Positions 44,342-53,559 of a stretch of DNA of 64,000 nucleotides are shown here, piece after piece. The DNA comes from Dorea sp. AM10-31 (GTDB taxonomy: Bacteria; Bacillota; Clostridia; Lachnospirales; Lachnospiraceae). Location: positions 1 to 64,000 of the forward strand of contig NZ_QTUV01000004.1 of assembly GCF_003435815.1 (NCBI RefSeq), written 5' to 3'. The notes below the pieces were generated by a model. That model was given only the letters and a program-made list of their open reading frames with translations, was not told the origin of the DNA and did no database searches. A program made the position numbers and the translations under genes. Position 1 is the stretch's first letter. Every line of letters begins with the position of its first letter.

Positions 44342-44995
44342 ATGCTGATCGATACACATATGCATGAGATGACATATTCCAAAGACAGTTTTCTGAAACT
44401 GGATGAGATGGTACGCATCGCCAGGGCAAAAGGACTGGACGGAATCTGCATTACAGATCATGACAGCATGGGGCTTAAGGAATATGCAGCAGAATATTCC
44501 AGACGTGAGAATTTTCCGATCTTTACAGGAATTGAATTTTTCTCCCTGCAGGGCGATATAGTGGCATTTGGAATTGAAGAGTATCCGAAAGAACGGATAC
44601 CTGCACAGGATTTTATTGATCTTGTCAAAGCGCAGGGCGGCGTGTGTTTTGCAGCACATCCATTTCGCAATAATAACAGAGGACTGGAAGATAATTTACG
44701 CACCGTGCACGGACTGGATGGGTTGGAAGTCTTGAATGGAAGTACGTCGCTTGAAGCATGTTATAAGGCTGCTGAATATGCAGAAGAACTTGGACTTTTC
44801 ACACTTGGTTCCAGTGACTGCCATGTACCGGAGAAAGTTGGTGTATGCGCCACTTATTTTCCGGAGAAAGTACATACAATGGAAGAATTTCTGGAAGTGT
44901 TTAAAAAAGGAACGATGTGTCCGGCTTTTTATAAGGATGGACAATATCATATAATTACAAATAAGAAATCTATTTACCTTTCCGCACATCAATGA
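44342..44995 (+). CDS. PHP-domain phosphoesterase
   Basis: A 217-residue metal-dependent phosphoesterase: MLIDTHMHEMTYSKDS starts the fold, ICITDHDSMGLKEYA gives the second motif, FAAHPFRNNNRG and SSDCHVPEKVG the later metal ligands. PHP proteins hydrolyse phosphoesters (e.g. histidinol phosphate, nucleic acid ends); the substrate here is unknown. It heads the selenium cluster and has a palindrome (site A) before its promoter, so it may belong to the same regulon. The ATG at 44342 fits GGGAGG at 44328-44333; an ATG 6 bases earlier is too close. Confidence 0.8.
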   Translation: MLIDTHMHEMTYSKDSFLKLDEMVRIARAKGLDGICITDHDSMGLKEYAAEYSRRENFPIFTGIEFFSLQGDIVAFGIEEYPKERIPAQDFIDLVKAQGGVCFAAHPFRNNNRGLEDNLRTVHGLDGLEVLNGSTSLEACYKAAEYAEELGLFTLGSSDCHVPEKVGVCATYFPEKVHTMEEFLEVFKKGTMCPAFYKDGQYHIITNKKSIYLSAHQ

Positions 44996-45009
44996 TAGAA
45001 TATATCTAT
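44995..45009. promoter_or_regulatory. ATAGA-N5-TCTAT palindrome, site B
   Basis: ATAGA ATATA TCTAT, between the PHP stop and yedF. It overlaps a possible promoter (TTTACC at 44973, TAGAAT at 44996, 17-base spacer), so binding could block transcription. Confidence 0.55.
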
Positions 45010-45047
45010 ATAAGATAAAAAAGGGAAGGCATGAAAGGAGAATCATT

Positions 45048-45653
45048 ATGATTACAGTTAATGCTATGGGAGATAATTGCCCGATCCCGGTTATAAAGAC
45101 CAAAAAGGCAATGCAGGCGCTCACAGGCCCGGAGACGATCGAAGTTTTAGTTGACAATGAGATCGCCGTTCAGAACGTAACAAAGATGGCTGAAAGCTCA
45201 GGCGGTGCAGTAAAGTCTGAGAAGATCGCTGACAAAGAATACAAAGTTACGATCCAGATGAACGGAGCACCTGAGACAGTAAGCGAAGGAGAGGAGACTT
45301 GTATGCCGGACGCAAGAGATAACACAGTTGTAGTAATTAATTCAGACCGCATGGGATCTGGTAATGATGAACTTGGAAAAGTATTAATAAAAGGTTTCAT
45401 CTTTGCAATAACACAGCTTGATACTTTACCTAAAACTATGTTATTCTATAATGGTGGAGCGACTCTGACCACAGAAGGTTCTGATTCATTGGAAGATTTG
45501 AAGTCACTGGAAGCACAGGGGGTTCAGATTCTGACATGTGGAACATGCCTTGATTATTATGGATTGAAAGAAAAACTGGTGGTAGGAACTGTAACAAATA
45601 TGTACAGTATTGTTGAGACAATGGCAGGTGCTGGTAAGATCATCAGACCTTAA
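45048..45653 (+). CDS. yedF: YedF-type sulfurtransferase-like selenium metabolism protein
   Basis: A 201-residue two-domain protein. The N-terminal TusA-like domain (residues 1-75) has DNCPIPVIKTKKAM with the CPxP cysteine. The C-terminal DsrE-like half has LPKTMLFYNGGATL and LTCGTCLDYYGLKE with a CxxC pair. Clostridial YedF proteins occur with selD, selA and selB and are thought to move or store selenium in a persulfide-like form. Ribosome site AAAGGAGAATC. Followed by a terminator before selD. Confidence 0.88.
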   Translation: MITVNAMGDNCPIPVIKTKKAMQALTGPETIEVLVDNEIAVQNVTKMAESSGGAVKSEKIADKEYKVTIQMNGAPETVSEGEETCMPDARDNTVVVINSDRMGSGNDELGKVLIKGFIFAITQLDTLPKTMLFYNGGATLTTEGSDSLEDLKSLEAQGVQILTCGTCLDYYGLKEKLVVGTVTNMYSIVETMAGAGKIIRP

Positions 45654-45690
45654 TCATTTGTCCAGACAGATTTTGTAACAGAGGTAATAG

Positions 45691-45735
45691 AGCCGGACAC
45701 TTGTGAGTCGCACAGGAAGTCCGGCTTATTTGTAT
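45691..45735 (+). terminator. Terminator between yedF and selD
   Basis: AGCCGGAC and GTCCGGCT form the base of a hairpin with an interrupted upper stem, followed by T-rich sequence. Confidence 0.75.
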
Positions 45736-45746
45736 ATATTTAACAG

Positions 45747-45767
45747 GCTATATAATAGATGTATAGC
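45747..45767. promoter_or_regulatory. Palindrome over a possible selD -10 box
   Basis: GCTATA-N9-TATAGC surrounds TATAAT at 45751-45756. It has a different spacing from the five ATAGA sites. A -35 box is weak. Confidence 0.4.
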
Positions 45768-45827
45768 GGAAACAGCCTCGCAGGAGGCGGAAGTTACATT
45801 CAATACCAAGGAGAGGAGAAAACAAGT

Positions 45828-46868
45828 ATGAAATCAGATGTAAAACTGACAAGCTTGACGAAGACGGCAGGGTGAGCAGCTAAGATTGGTCCTGAGACCC
45901 TTGCCCAGGTTCTGGGTAAGTTGCCGAAGTTCGAGGACAAGAACCTGATCGTAGGTATTGAGACGTCGGACGATGCCGCTATATATAAAGTGACAGATGA
46001 TATTGCTATGATACAGACGGTGGATTTCTTTACACCGATCGTAGATGAGCCATATATGTTCGGACAGATTGCAGCGGCCAATTCACTGAGTGATGTGTGG
46101 GCGATGGGAGGAGAACCGGCAGTAGCTTTGAATATTGTTGGATTTCCGAACTGCCTGGATCCAGCTATTTTAGGGGATATCCTTGCCGGAGGAGCAGACA
46201 AAGTGAAGGAAGCAGGAGCTGTTCTGGTAGGAGGACATTCGGTGCAGGATGATGAACCGAAATATGGTCTCTGTGTATCAGGCTTTGTGCATCCGGATAA
46301 GATCTTTAAGAATTACGGATGCAGACCGGGAGACATCCTGGTTTTAACGAAACAGATAGGAAGCGGAATCGTTAATACTGCGATCAAAGCAGATATGGCA
46401 TCACCGGAAGCAATCAGAGAAGCGCAGACGGTTATGGCATCGCTGAATAAGAGAGGAAAACAGGCGGTTGAGAAATATGACGTCAGCGCCTGCACAGACA
46501 TCACAGGATTTGGACTTCTCGGTCACTGTGTCGAGATGGCATCAGCCAGTGATGTGACATTTGAAATCAATGTTAAAGACATTGCATACCTTACCGATGC
46601 GATCGATTTCGCGAAGATGGGACTGGTCCCGGCCGGAGCATACAAGAACCGAGGATATTCTATTGGGAAAGTAGACGCAGGTTCTATTCCGGAGTATTAT
46701 CTGGACCTGCTATATGACCCACAGACATCCGGCGGATTGTTAATCAGTGTGGCACCGGATAATTTGAATGAGATGCTGGCAGATTTTAAGAATGCAAGCA
46801 TGGATACCACGATTTCGGTGATCGGAAAGGTTGCACCTAAGAGCGACAAGTTGATCCGACTGTTTTAA
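45828..46868 (+). CDS. selD: Selenide, water dikinase, selenocysteine-containing
   Basis: A 346-residue enzyme if the UGA at 45873-45875 (codon 16) is read as selenocysteine. The N-terminus then reads LTKTAG-Sec-AAKIGPETL, where other SelD proteins have Cys or Sec, and continues in frame through SDDAAIYKV, DVWAMGGEP and VGGHSVQDDEP to the end. It makes selenophosphate from selenide and ATP for SelA. The start at 45828 has GGAGAGG upstream; starting after the UGA would remove the catalytic loop. Two hairpins follow the UGA. The neighbours selA and selB and the tRNA-Sec gene make the recoding credible. Confidence 0.95.
45888..45920 (+). promoter_or_regulatory. Candidate bacterial SECIS of selD
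   Basis: Downstream of the UGA at 45873 there are two candidates: GGTC-CTGA-GACC, 12 bases after the codon, and CTTGCCCAG/CTGGGTAAG with a GTT loop, 24 bases after. SelB would bind one of them to deliver Sec-tRNA. Which is used is uncertain. Confidence 0.45.
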
Positions 46869-46897
46869 GTCAAAGAAAAAGTGGAAGGAAGAAAAAT

Positions 46898-48325
46898 ATG
46901 GACAAGAATATGTTGTATCGCAGTATCCCGAAAGTGGATGTGCTGCTTGCTGATGAGAAAGTCCAGATGTTGATAGAGACTTATAGCCGGGAGACGGTTA
47001 TGGAATCCATTCATCTGGAGATGAATCGTCTGCGTGCTTATATTGCAAAATGTGAAGACGAAGAGGAAGCAAAGAGACAGATTGAAGCGTTGACGGAGAA
47101 GATCGAGCGGACAGTGTCTGCAATGCATACGCCGAACATGCGCATGGTAATGAATGGTACGGGGACCATTCTCCACACCAATCTGGGAAGAGCACCGATA
47201 AGCCCGGAACATATGAAGAGGGTAGCGGCTATTGCAACAGGATATTCAAATCTGGAGTATAATCTCGAAGCCGGAAGACGTGGCGAACGTTATTCGCACT
47301 TCGAGAAATTGTTGTGCAAAATTACAGGGGCAGAGGCTGCGATGGCAGTCAATAACAACGCTGCTTCTGTTATGCTTATTTTGAGCTCGCTTGCTAAAGG
47401 AGGGGAAGTGATTGTTTCCCGTGGCGAGCTTGTAGAGATTGGCGGTAAGTTCCGCATCCCGGATGTTATGGAGCAGAGCGGGGCTTCACTTGTGGAAGTA
47501 GGAACAACCAACAAGACACACTATGATGATTATGAAGATGCGATCACAGAAGAGACAAAGGCACTTCTGAAGGTACACACAAGCAATTACCGTATTGTTG
47601 GATTTACAGATACCGTAGGGATTGATGAACTGATCCCGCTTGCGAAGGAACATGATCTTCCGGTAGTGGAAGACTTGGGAAGTGGTGTGCTCATTGATCT
47701 GGAAAGATACGGTCTGACACACGAGCCGACTGTACAGGAATCCATTGCAAAAGGTGCGGATGTTGTCTGCTTCAGTGGCGACAAATTATTGGGAGGACCA
47801 CAGGCAGGTATCATTATCGGTAAGAAGAAATACATCGATATGATGAAGAAGAACCAGCTTACCCGTGCTCTCCGTATTGATAAATTTACAGCGGCAACGC
47901 TGGAACTTGTATTACAGGAATATCTGTCCGAAGAAAAGGCAGTTCAGAACATTCCTGTTCTTCGCATGATTACAAAATCATTAGACGAAGTGACTAAAGA
48001 TGCTAAGAAATTATGCCGTATTTTAAAAGCGGCAAAGCTTTCTGCCGAGATCAGTGTGGTTCCACTTGAATCACAGATTGGCGGAGGTTCTCTCCCTCTG
48101 GAGCGTATCGCAAGTATGGGCGTTGCGATCAATCCTGAGAAGATCAGCATTACAGAGCTTGAAGAAAGACTGCGCCATATGCCGGTGCCGTTGATTCCGA
48201 GAACAGCAAATGACACTGTGCTGATCGACGTAAGAACGATGGATGAACAGAATTTCAAATTACTCGCTAAGCAGTTACAGGAACTGCAGGTGTTTGAAGA
48301 GAAGAGTCTGATAGAAGTACGTTAG
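46898..48325 (+). CDS. selA: L-seryl-tRNA(Sec) selenium transferase
   Basis: A 475-residue PLP enzyme. The large domain has [17 protein letters not shown] near residue 90, [19 protein letters not shown] and the PLP lysine in [18 protein letters not shown]. It converts Ser-tRNA(Sec) into Sec-tRNA(Sec) using selenophosphate. It follows selD by 29 bases and precedes selB by 12, one operon. Confidence 0.95.
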   Translation: MDKNMLYRSIPKVDVLLADEKVQMLIETYSRETVMESIHLEMNRLRAYIAKCEDEEEAKRQIEALTEKIERTVSAMHTPNMRMVMNGTGTILHTNLGRAPISPEHMKRVAAIATGYSNLEYNLEAGRRGERYSHFEKLLCKITGAEAAMAVNNNAASVMLILSSLAKGGEVIVSRGELVEIGGKFRIPDVMEQSGASLVEVGTTNKTHYDDYEDAITEETKALLKVHTSNYRIVGFTDTVGIDELIPLAKEHDLPVVEDLGSGVLIDLERYGLTHEPTVQESIAKGADVVCFSGDKLLGGPQAGIIIGKKKYIDMMKKNQLTRALRIDKFTAATLELVLQEYLSEEKAVQNIPVLRMITKSLDEVTKDAKKLCRILKAAKLSAEISVVPLESQIGGGSLPLERIASMGVAINPEKISITELEERLRHMPVPLIPRTANDTVLIDVRTMDEQNFKLLAKQLQELQVFEEKSLIEVR

Positions 48326-48337
48326 GAGAGAATGGCT

Positions 48338-50251
48338 ATGAAAAATATCATCATTGGAACGGCCGGGCATATAGACCATGGTAAGACGACACTCATTAAA
48401 GCACTGACCGGAAGAAATACAGACCGATGGGAAGAAGAACAGCGCCGTGGAATTACAATTGACCTCGGATTTACGTATTTTGACCTTCCGGGTGGAGATC
48501 GTGCAGGAATCATCGATGTTCCGGGACATGAGAAATTTATTAACAACATGGTTGCTGGTGTAGTAGGAATGGATCTTGTGTTGCTTGTCATTGCAGCGGA
48601 CGAAGGAATCATGCCGCAGACAAGAGAGCATATGGATATTCTGAATTTATTGGGAATTGAAAAAAGTATTATTGTATTGAATAAATGTGATCTTGTAGAT
48701 GAAGAGTGGCTGGAACTCGTAGAAGAAGATGTAAAAGACGAGCTGGCAGGCACATTTCTGGAAGGAGCGCCGGTGGTGGAAGTATCTGCCGTAACCGGAC
48801 AGGGACTGGACAAACTGATCGATGAGATCGTGCATCTGACAAGCGATGACATTGTCCAGAAGGATATTCACACGATCCCGCGTCTTCCAATTGACCGTGC
48901 ATTTACACTGTCGGGATTTGGAACGATTATCACCGGAACACTTGTATCTGGAACGATTTCCAAAGAAGACACATTGGAGATGTATCCGATTGGCAAAGAA
49001 TGTAAAATCCGAAGCATTCAGGTGCATGGAGAGGATAAGAAAGAATGTTACGCAGGACAGCGGGTTGCAATCAATCTTTCCAACGTTAAGAAAAAGGAGA
49101 TCAAGAGAGGATGCGTGCTTGCGCCGGTCAACAGTATGAAGAATACAGATCTTCTTGATGTAAAACTGAATGTGCTGGACTCATCGTTACGTGTGCTGAC
49201 CAATCATTCGCGGCTTCATTTCTTCACAGGAACAAGCGAGATTTTATGTCGTGCAGTTCTTCTTGACAAGGAAGAAATCGGACCGGGTGAGAGTGGTTAT
49301 GTACAGCTTCGCCTGGAAGAAGAGATTGCAGTCAGAAGAGGAGACAAATTTGTTGTCCGCTTCTATTCACCGATGGAGACGATCGGTGGAGGCATGATCC
49401 TGGAGCCGAATCCGAAGATTAAGCGCAGATTCCAGGACGATGTCATTGAAGAACTGGAAAGAAAGGAATCTGGTTCCTCCGCAGATGTTATTGCATTGCA
49501 TGCGAAAGCACACGGCGATACACTGATTTCCTGTACAGAGCTTGCGAAGCTTACTGCGCTGTCACCGGAAGAAGTTGAAGAAGATGTAAAAGAGTTGGAA
49601 GAAGAGGGAACGATTTACACATTCCCGATGAGAAAAGATACTTATGTCTGGCATGCGGATTCTGAGCGTGAAGCAGCGAAGAAACTGACGGATGCACTGG
49701 AGAAATACGAAGAAGAGCATCCATACCGTTATGGAATGAAAAAAGCAGAAGTACAGATGACTTTCTTCAAAAAAGTGAAGCCAAATGTATTTGATAAAAT
49801 TATTGAAAAAGAAGAAAACAACGGACACATCAAACGTGTAGATGAATTTTTATGTACACCTGATTATGAAGTCACCAAAGATGATACTTATGAGAAAGTA
49901 TCCGGAACCTATCTTGACAGCTTCCGCAAAGCAAAATATGATTTCCTGAAATATACGGAGATTGATCTTGGAAAAGTCAGCCGGGAGATCGGAGACGATA
50001 TATTAAATATTTTGCTGGAAGAAGGAAAGATTGTCAAAGTTACAGATGACATGTATACGCTTACTGAATATATGGACAAAGCGAAGGAAATCATCTTAGC
50101 AAAACTGTCGGAAGATCCGATCATTACAATTGCACAGGTAAGAGACATTTTTGATACGAGCAGAAAAAGTGCAAAACCGATTCTGGAGTATATGGACAGT
50201 ATCAAAGTAACGAAAAAAACCGGTGCAGAGAGTGAAAGGGTGGCATACTAA
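48338..50251 (+). CDS. selB: Selenocysteine-specific elongation factor
   Basis: A 637-residue GTPase. The EF-Tu-like part has [30 protein letters not shown] and [10 protein letters not shown] for GTP binding; the C-terminal 200 residues are winged helices that hold the SECIS hairpin. It carries Sec-tRNA(Sec) to UGA codons. I start it at the ATG at 48338, 9 bases from AGGAG; the ATG at 48332 is only 3 bases away. Its stop overlaps the LysR start by one base. Confidence 0.95.
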   Translation: MKNIIIGTAGHIDHGKTTLIKALTGRNTDRWEEEQRRGITIDLGFTYFDLPGGDRAGIIDVPGHEKFINNMVAGVVGMDLVLLVIAADEGIMPQTREHMDILNLLGIEKSIIVLNKCDLVDEEWLELVEEDVKDELAGTFLEGAPVVEVSAVTGQGLDKLIDEIVHLTSDDIVQKDIHTIPRLPIDRAFTLSGFGTIITGTLVSGTISKEDTLEMYPIGKECKIRSIQVHGEDKKECYAGQRVAINLSNVKKKEIKRGCVLAPVNSMKNTDLLDVKLNVLDSSLRVLTNHSRLHFFTGTSEILCRAVLLDKEEIGPGESGYVQLRLEEEIAVRRGDKFVVRFYSPMETIGGGMILEPNPKIKRRFQDDVIEELERKESGSSADVIALHAKAHGDTLISCTELAKLTALSPEEVEEDVKELEEEGTIYTFPMRKDTYVWHADSEREAAKKLTDALEKYEEEHPYRYGMKKAEVQMTFFKKVKPNVFDKIIEKEENNGHIKRVDEFLCTPDYEVTKDDTYEKVSGTYLDSFRKAKYDFLKYTEIDLGKVSREIGDDILNILLEEGKIVKVTDDMYTLTEYMDKAKEIILAKLSEDPIITIAQVRDIFDTSRKSAKPILEYMDSIKVTKKTGAESERVAY

Positions 50252-51198
50252 TGAATCTGAAACAGTTAGAAGCGTTTGTAAAAGTAGCAGAAGGTGGTAG
50301 TTTTTCGAAAGCGGCAAAAGATCTGTTCTTGACACAGCCGACGATCAGTGCACATATTTCATCGCTGGAGAAAGAATTAAACGCAAGATTATTCGTAAGA
50401 AATACAAAAGAAGTAAGTCTGTCTGATGACGGCACAGAATTATACAAATATGCAAAGCAGATGATCGATCTGCAGAAGAAGATAGAAGAGAGTTTTGGAA
50501 CGGAAAAAGGTGAGAAAAAACATGGAATTACAATTGCAGCTTCCACAATTCCGGCACAGTATCTTCTCCCAAAAGCACTTATGAGTTTTAATACGCGTTA
50601 TCCGGATGAACAAATTAAAATTGTTGAGACAGATAGCAGCAAAGTGGTACAGCAGATTATTGATCATATGGCAGATGTCGGATTTACCGGAACGGTTCTG
50701 GAAAAGAAACATTGCAAATATATTCCGTTCTATAAGGACGAATTGGTAATTATTACGCCGAATACAGAAAGATATCAGAAACTGCAGAAGATGGATCCGG
50801 AAGATATTTCCTGGATGAAAGAGGAACATGTGATCATGCGTGAGGAAGGATCCGGAACACGTAAAGAAGCAGAGAATCAGTTAAAAGATGCCGGAATCAA
50901 GATGACAGACCTGGACATCATTGCAAGTATTGAGAATCAGGAGACAATCAAGAAGTCTGTCAGACAGGGAATGGGAATTTCTGTATTATCAAAGCTGGCA
51001 ACAAAAGATGAAGTGGCAGCAGGATTTCTCCTTGCATTCCCTATTCCGGAGAGTGATGACGGCAGAGATATCAATCTTGTATATAATAAGAATTATCAGC
51101 TATCAAGAAGTGCAGAGCGTTTTGTGAAAATTGTAAAAGAAGTTTATGGGCTTGAAAGCCATGAACTTAAGAAAGAACAGGGCGAGAAAGCGGTATAA
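50251..51198 (+). CDS. LysR-family regulator of the selenium cluster
   Basis: A 315-residue LysR-type protein: winged helix NLKQLEAFVKVAEGGSFSKA then LTQPTISAHISSLEKELNARLF, followed by a periplasmic-binding-like effector domain (residues about 90-300). A selenium-metabolism-associated LysR subgroup is known beside sel genes; its ligand is not. The start codon overlaps the selB stop (TAATG), so it is co-translated with selB. It is my candidate to bind the five ATAGA-N5-TCTAT sites around it, which have the T-N11-A form LysR proteins favour. Confidence 0.88.
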   Translation: MNLKQLEAFVKVAEGGSFSKAAKDLFLTQPTISAHISSLEKELNARLFVRNTKEVSLSDDGTELYKYAKQMIDLQKKIEESFGTEKGEKKHGITIAASTIPAQYLLPKALMSFNTRYPDEQIKIVETDSSKVVQQIIDHMADVGFTGTVLEKKHCKYIPFYKDELVIITPNTERYQKLQKMDPEDISWMKEEHVIMREEGSGTRKEAENQLKDAGIKMTDLDIIASIENQETIKKSVRQGMGISVLSKLATKDEVAAGFLLAFPIPESDDGRDINLVYNKNYQLSRSAERFVKIVKEVYGLESHELKKEQGEKAV

Positions 51199-51209
51199 TG
51201 ACAAGACTA

Positions 51210-51224
51210 ATAGATGGAATCTAT
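51210..51224. promoter_or_regulatory. ATAGA-N5-TCTAT palindrome, site C
   Basis: ATAGA TGGAA TCTAT. Its centre is about 72 bases before the transcription start expected from TATACT at 51277-51282. A second half, ATCTATTAG at 51248-51256, lies nearer the promoter. Confidence 0.6.
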
Positions 51225-51323
51225 AAAGCGATACGAACATGTAATATATCTATTAGACGGGAGAATTAAAAACAAGTATACTAAGAGCAGACGGTTATCC
51301 GCCTGTATGAGAGGATAAGGATT

Positions 51324-52463
51324 ATGATTTATTTGGATAATGCAGCTACAACAATGCATAAGCCACAGGAAGTGATTGATGCAGTTGTGCAGGCAATGAG
51401 TTCAATGGGCAATGCCGGGAGAGGGGCGAATGAAGCGTCCTTAAGTGCGGCAAGAGTGATTTATGATACGAGAGATCAGTTATGCCGTTTCTTTGGTGCA
51501 GAGAATCCGAAGCAGATTGCATTTACAGCAAATTCAACGGAGAGTCTTAACATTGCGATCAAAGGATTGCTGAATCCGGGAGATCATGTGATTACAACGA
51601 TGTTGGAGCATAATTCAGTATTACGTCCTCTGTATGAGATGCAGGAAAAAGGAGTGAAACTTACGATTGTGAAAAGCAATCCGAAAGGGACTCTTGATAT
51701 CCGTGATATAGAAGATGCGATCACACCTGAGACGAAGATGATTATTTGTACAAATGGATCGAATCTGACAGGAAATTATATCCCATTACAACCGATTGGC
51801 GATATGGCGAAAGAACATGGTGTATTATTTGTTGTTGATGCGTCACAGACTGCAGGAATATTTCCGATAGATGTGCAGAAGATGCATATCGATGTTCTTT
51901 GCTTTACGGGACATAAAGGTCTGCTGGGACCACAGGGAACAGGTGGAATTTATGTGAGAGAAGGACTGGAAGTCAGACCGCTGAAGGTTGGCGGAAGTGG
52001 TGTGCAGACATACAATAAAAAACATCCGGTGCAAATGCCGACTGCGCTTGAAGCAGGAACGCTCAATGGACATGGAATTGCAGGCCTTCATGCAGCCATG
52101 GACTATCTGGAGAGAACAGGCGTGGATGCAATACGCGCCCGTGAACAAGAACTGATGTGGCGTTTTTACAATGGCGTAAAAGATGTGCCGGGGGTAACAA
52201 TATACGGCGACTTCGATACGAAGGAGCGCTGCGCGATCGTGACACTGAATATCGGTGATTACGATTCCGCAGAAGTCAGTGATGAACTTCTTACTGAATA
52301 TGGTATTTCAACAAGACCAGGTGGGCATTGCGCACCGCTTATGCATGAAGCACTTGGAACGGTTGAGCAGGGAGCTGTAAGATTCAGCTTTTCCCATTAT
52401 AATACAGACGAGGAAGTGGATACTGCAATTCGTGCGATCCACGAACTGGCAGAAGACGAGTAA
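51324..52463 (+). CDS. Cysteine desulfurase-family protein of the selenium cluster
   Basis: A 379-residue class V aminotransferase fold. IYLDNAATTMHKPQEVIDAV opens it; the PLP lysine is in FTGHKGLLGPQGTGGIYV; the catalytic Cys is in RPGGHCAPLMHEALG. Members of this subfamily accompany selD and YedF. They would release S or Se from cysteine or selenocysteine, here presumably to supply selenium to SelD. The DUF3343 gene follows 19 bases later. A palindrome, site C, precedes its promoter. Confidence 0.87.
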   Translation: MIYLDNAATTMHKPQEVIDAVVQAMSSMGNAGRGANEASLSAARVIYDTRDQLCRFFGAENPKQIAFTANSTESLNIAIKGLLNPGDHVITTMLEHNSVLRPLYEMQEKGVKLTIVKSNPKGTLDIRDIEDAITPETKMIICTNGSNLTGNYIPLQPIGDMAKEHGVLFVVDASQTAGIFPIDVQKMHIDVLCFTGHKGLLGPQGTGGIYVREGLEVRPLKVGGSGVQTYNKKHPVQMPTALEAGTLNGHGIAGLHAAMDYLERTGVDAIRAREQELMWRFYNGVKDVPGVTIYGDFDTKERCAIVTLNIGDYDSAEVSDELLTEYGISTRPGGHCAPLMHEALGTVEQGAVRFSFSHYNTDEEVDTAIRAIHELAEDE

Positions 52464-52482
52464 GAGGAGAAGTGAGACTGAC

Positions 52483-52719
52483 ATGAGAAAAAAAGAAATG
52501 AAACTTATAATTACATTCCATACAACAGCAGATGCTATGGCTATGGAAAAGGCTTGTAAAGAGCAGAATGTTCCGGGAAGGATTATTCCGGTGCCGCGTG
52601 CGATATCAGCGGGATGCGGACTTTCCTGGTGCGCGAACCTGAATGAACGTGACCAGATCAAAGCGATGATGGAGAAGAACGGGATTCAGGAAGAAAATAT
52701 GCATGAGTGTCTTGTATAA
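52483..52719 (+). CDS. DUF3343 small Se/S carrier-like protein
   Basis: A 78-residue protein of the DUF3343 family: MKLIITFHTTADAMAMEKAC and a CGLSWCANL segment with two Cys, as in putative Se or S carrier proteins. It follows the desulfurase gene in the same unit and likely receives the chalcogen from it. ATG at 52483 preceded by AAGAGGAG. The gene is much shorter than the family's aminotransferase neighbours, as expected. Confidence 0.8.
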   Translation: MRKKEMKLIITFHTTADAMAMEKACKEQNVPGRIIPVPRAISAGCGLSWCANLNERDQIKAMMEKNGIQEENMHECLV

Positions 52720-52738
52720 GTATACTACAACATAACTA

Positions 52739-52786
52739 ACAACAGGAAAAGAGCAGATGGAAAACCATCTGCTCTTTTCCTGTTGT
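52739..52786. terminator. Strong bidirectional terminator
   Basis: A perfect stem of about 22 bp (AACAGGAAAAGAGCAGATGG and complement) over AAAA ends both the DUF3343 unit and the convergent TetR gene. Confidence 0.92.
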
Positions 52787-52795
52787 TATAAAATT

Positions 52796-53383
52796 TTAAA
52801 CTCCTTCGACAAAGGTATCTAAGACATGTGGTAACAGTTTGTCACTATAGTCTGTCAGATCAAATTTGCCTTTAAATAATGCCCAGTCGTAAAGAATGGC
52901 GCGTTCATACATAGCATAGATATTTACTAATTCTTCAGTGGTGCTGGTGTTCTTGAACTCTCCATTATCTAAAGCTGTCTGAATAATCTCTGAGATCCAT
53001 GTGAAATAAAAACGCTTGTGATCAGACAGAGATTTTTGGTCTTTGGTGATCAACTGAGAAGAATACAGGTAAGCAAGAAGCTTGATATCCACACTTGTCT
53101 TGATCATATAAAATAATTCATGATTCAGGAAAAGCAATTTGTCATAAGCAGACAATGCAGGATCGATCACACCATATAATTCTTCGTATTTCTGGTCAAA
53201 GAGATAAGATAAACTGTTTAACAAAGCTTCCTTCCCTTTGAAATAATGATAAAAAGTACCTTTGGAAGTCTTGGAAGCTGCTATGATATCCTCGACAGTG
53301 GTATCTTCATAACCGTTTTTGAAAAATAAATTCCATGCAGCTTTAACAATGCGGCTCTTTGTGGATTGTCTTTTCCTTGGCAT
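52796..53383 (-). CDS. TetR-family regulator
   Basis: A 195-residue TetR protein. The DNA-binding part reads AAWNLFFKNGYEDTTVEDII then AASKTSKGTFYHYFKGKEALL; the C-terminal helices are the ligand domain, ligand unknown. It lies between the selenium genes and prdF. A wide inverted repeat upstream (53413-53445) is a likely autoregulatory operator. It is separated from prdF by a terminator, so a role in proline control is unproven. Confidence 0.86.
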   Translation of the reverse strand: MPRKRQSTKSRIVKAAWNLFFKNGYEDTTVEDIIAASKTSKGTFYHYFKGKEALLNSLSYLFDQKYEELYGVIDPALSAYDKLLFLNHELFYMIKTSVDIKLLAYLYSSQLITKDQKSLSDHKRFYFTWISEIIQTALDNGEFKNTSTTEELVNIYAMYERAILYDWALFKGKFDLTDYSDKLLPHVLDTFVEGV

Positions 53384-53412
53384 ACGATGTTTCCTTTCCT
53401 CGTTGTTATATG

Positions 53413-53445
53413 AGCGGTAAATTCCGTGAAATGTGATTTATCGCT
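53413..53445. promoter_or_regulatory. Candidate TetR operator
   Basis: AGCGGTAAAT and ATTTATCGCT form a 10-bp inverted repeat with one mismatch and a 13-base spacer, about 30 bases before the TetR start. Confidence 0.45.
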
Positions 53446-53505
53446 GGTTAGAAGTGGAGATGTAACCGTGCTGTCATGATACATTTTCCATACTGCTATA
53501 ATAAA

Positions 53506-53539
53506 ACAAGAGAGAACCAAGAAACAGGTTCTCTCTTGT
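53506..53539 (-). terminator. Terminator of prdF
   Basis: ACAAGAGAGAACC and GGTTCTCTCTTGT pair perfectly over eight bases; the minus-strand side ends in TTTTA. Confidence 0.85.
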
Positions 53540-53559
53540 AAATATAATCTGATGAATAA

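Noticed and set aside
45828..45920. A shorter SelD starting downstream of the UGA
   Set aside because: It would drop the catalytic loop and has no ribosome site; the upstream ATG has one.
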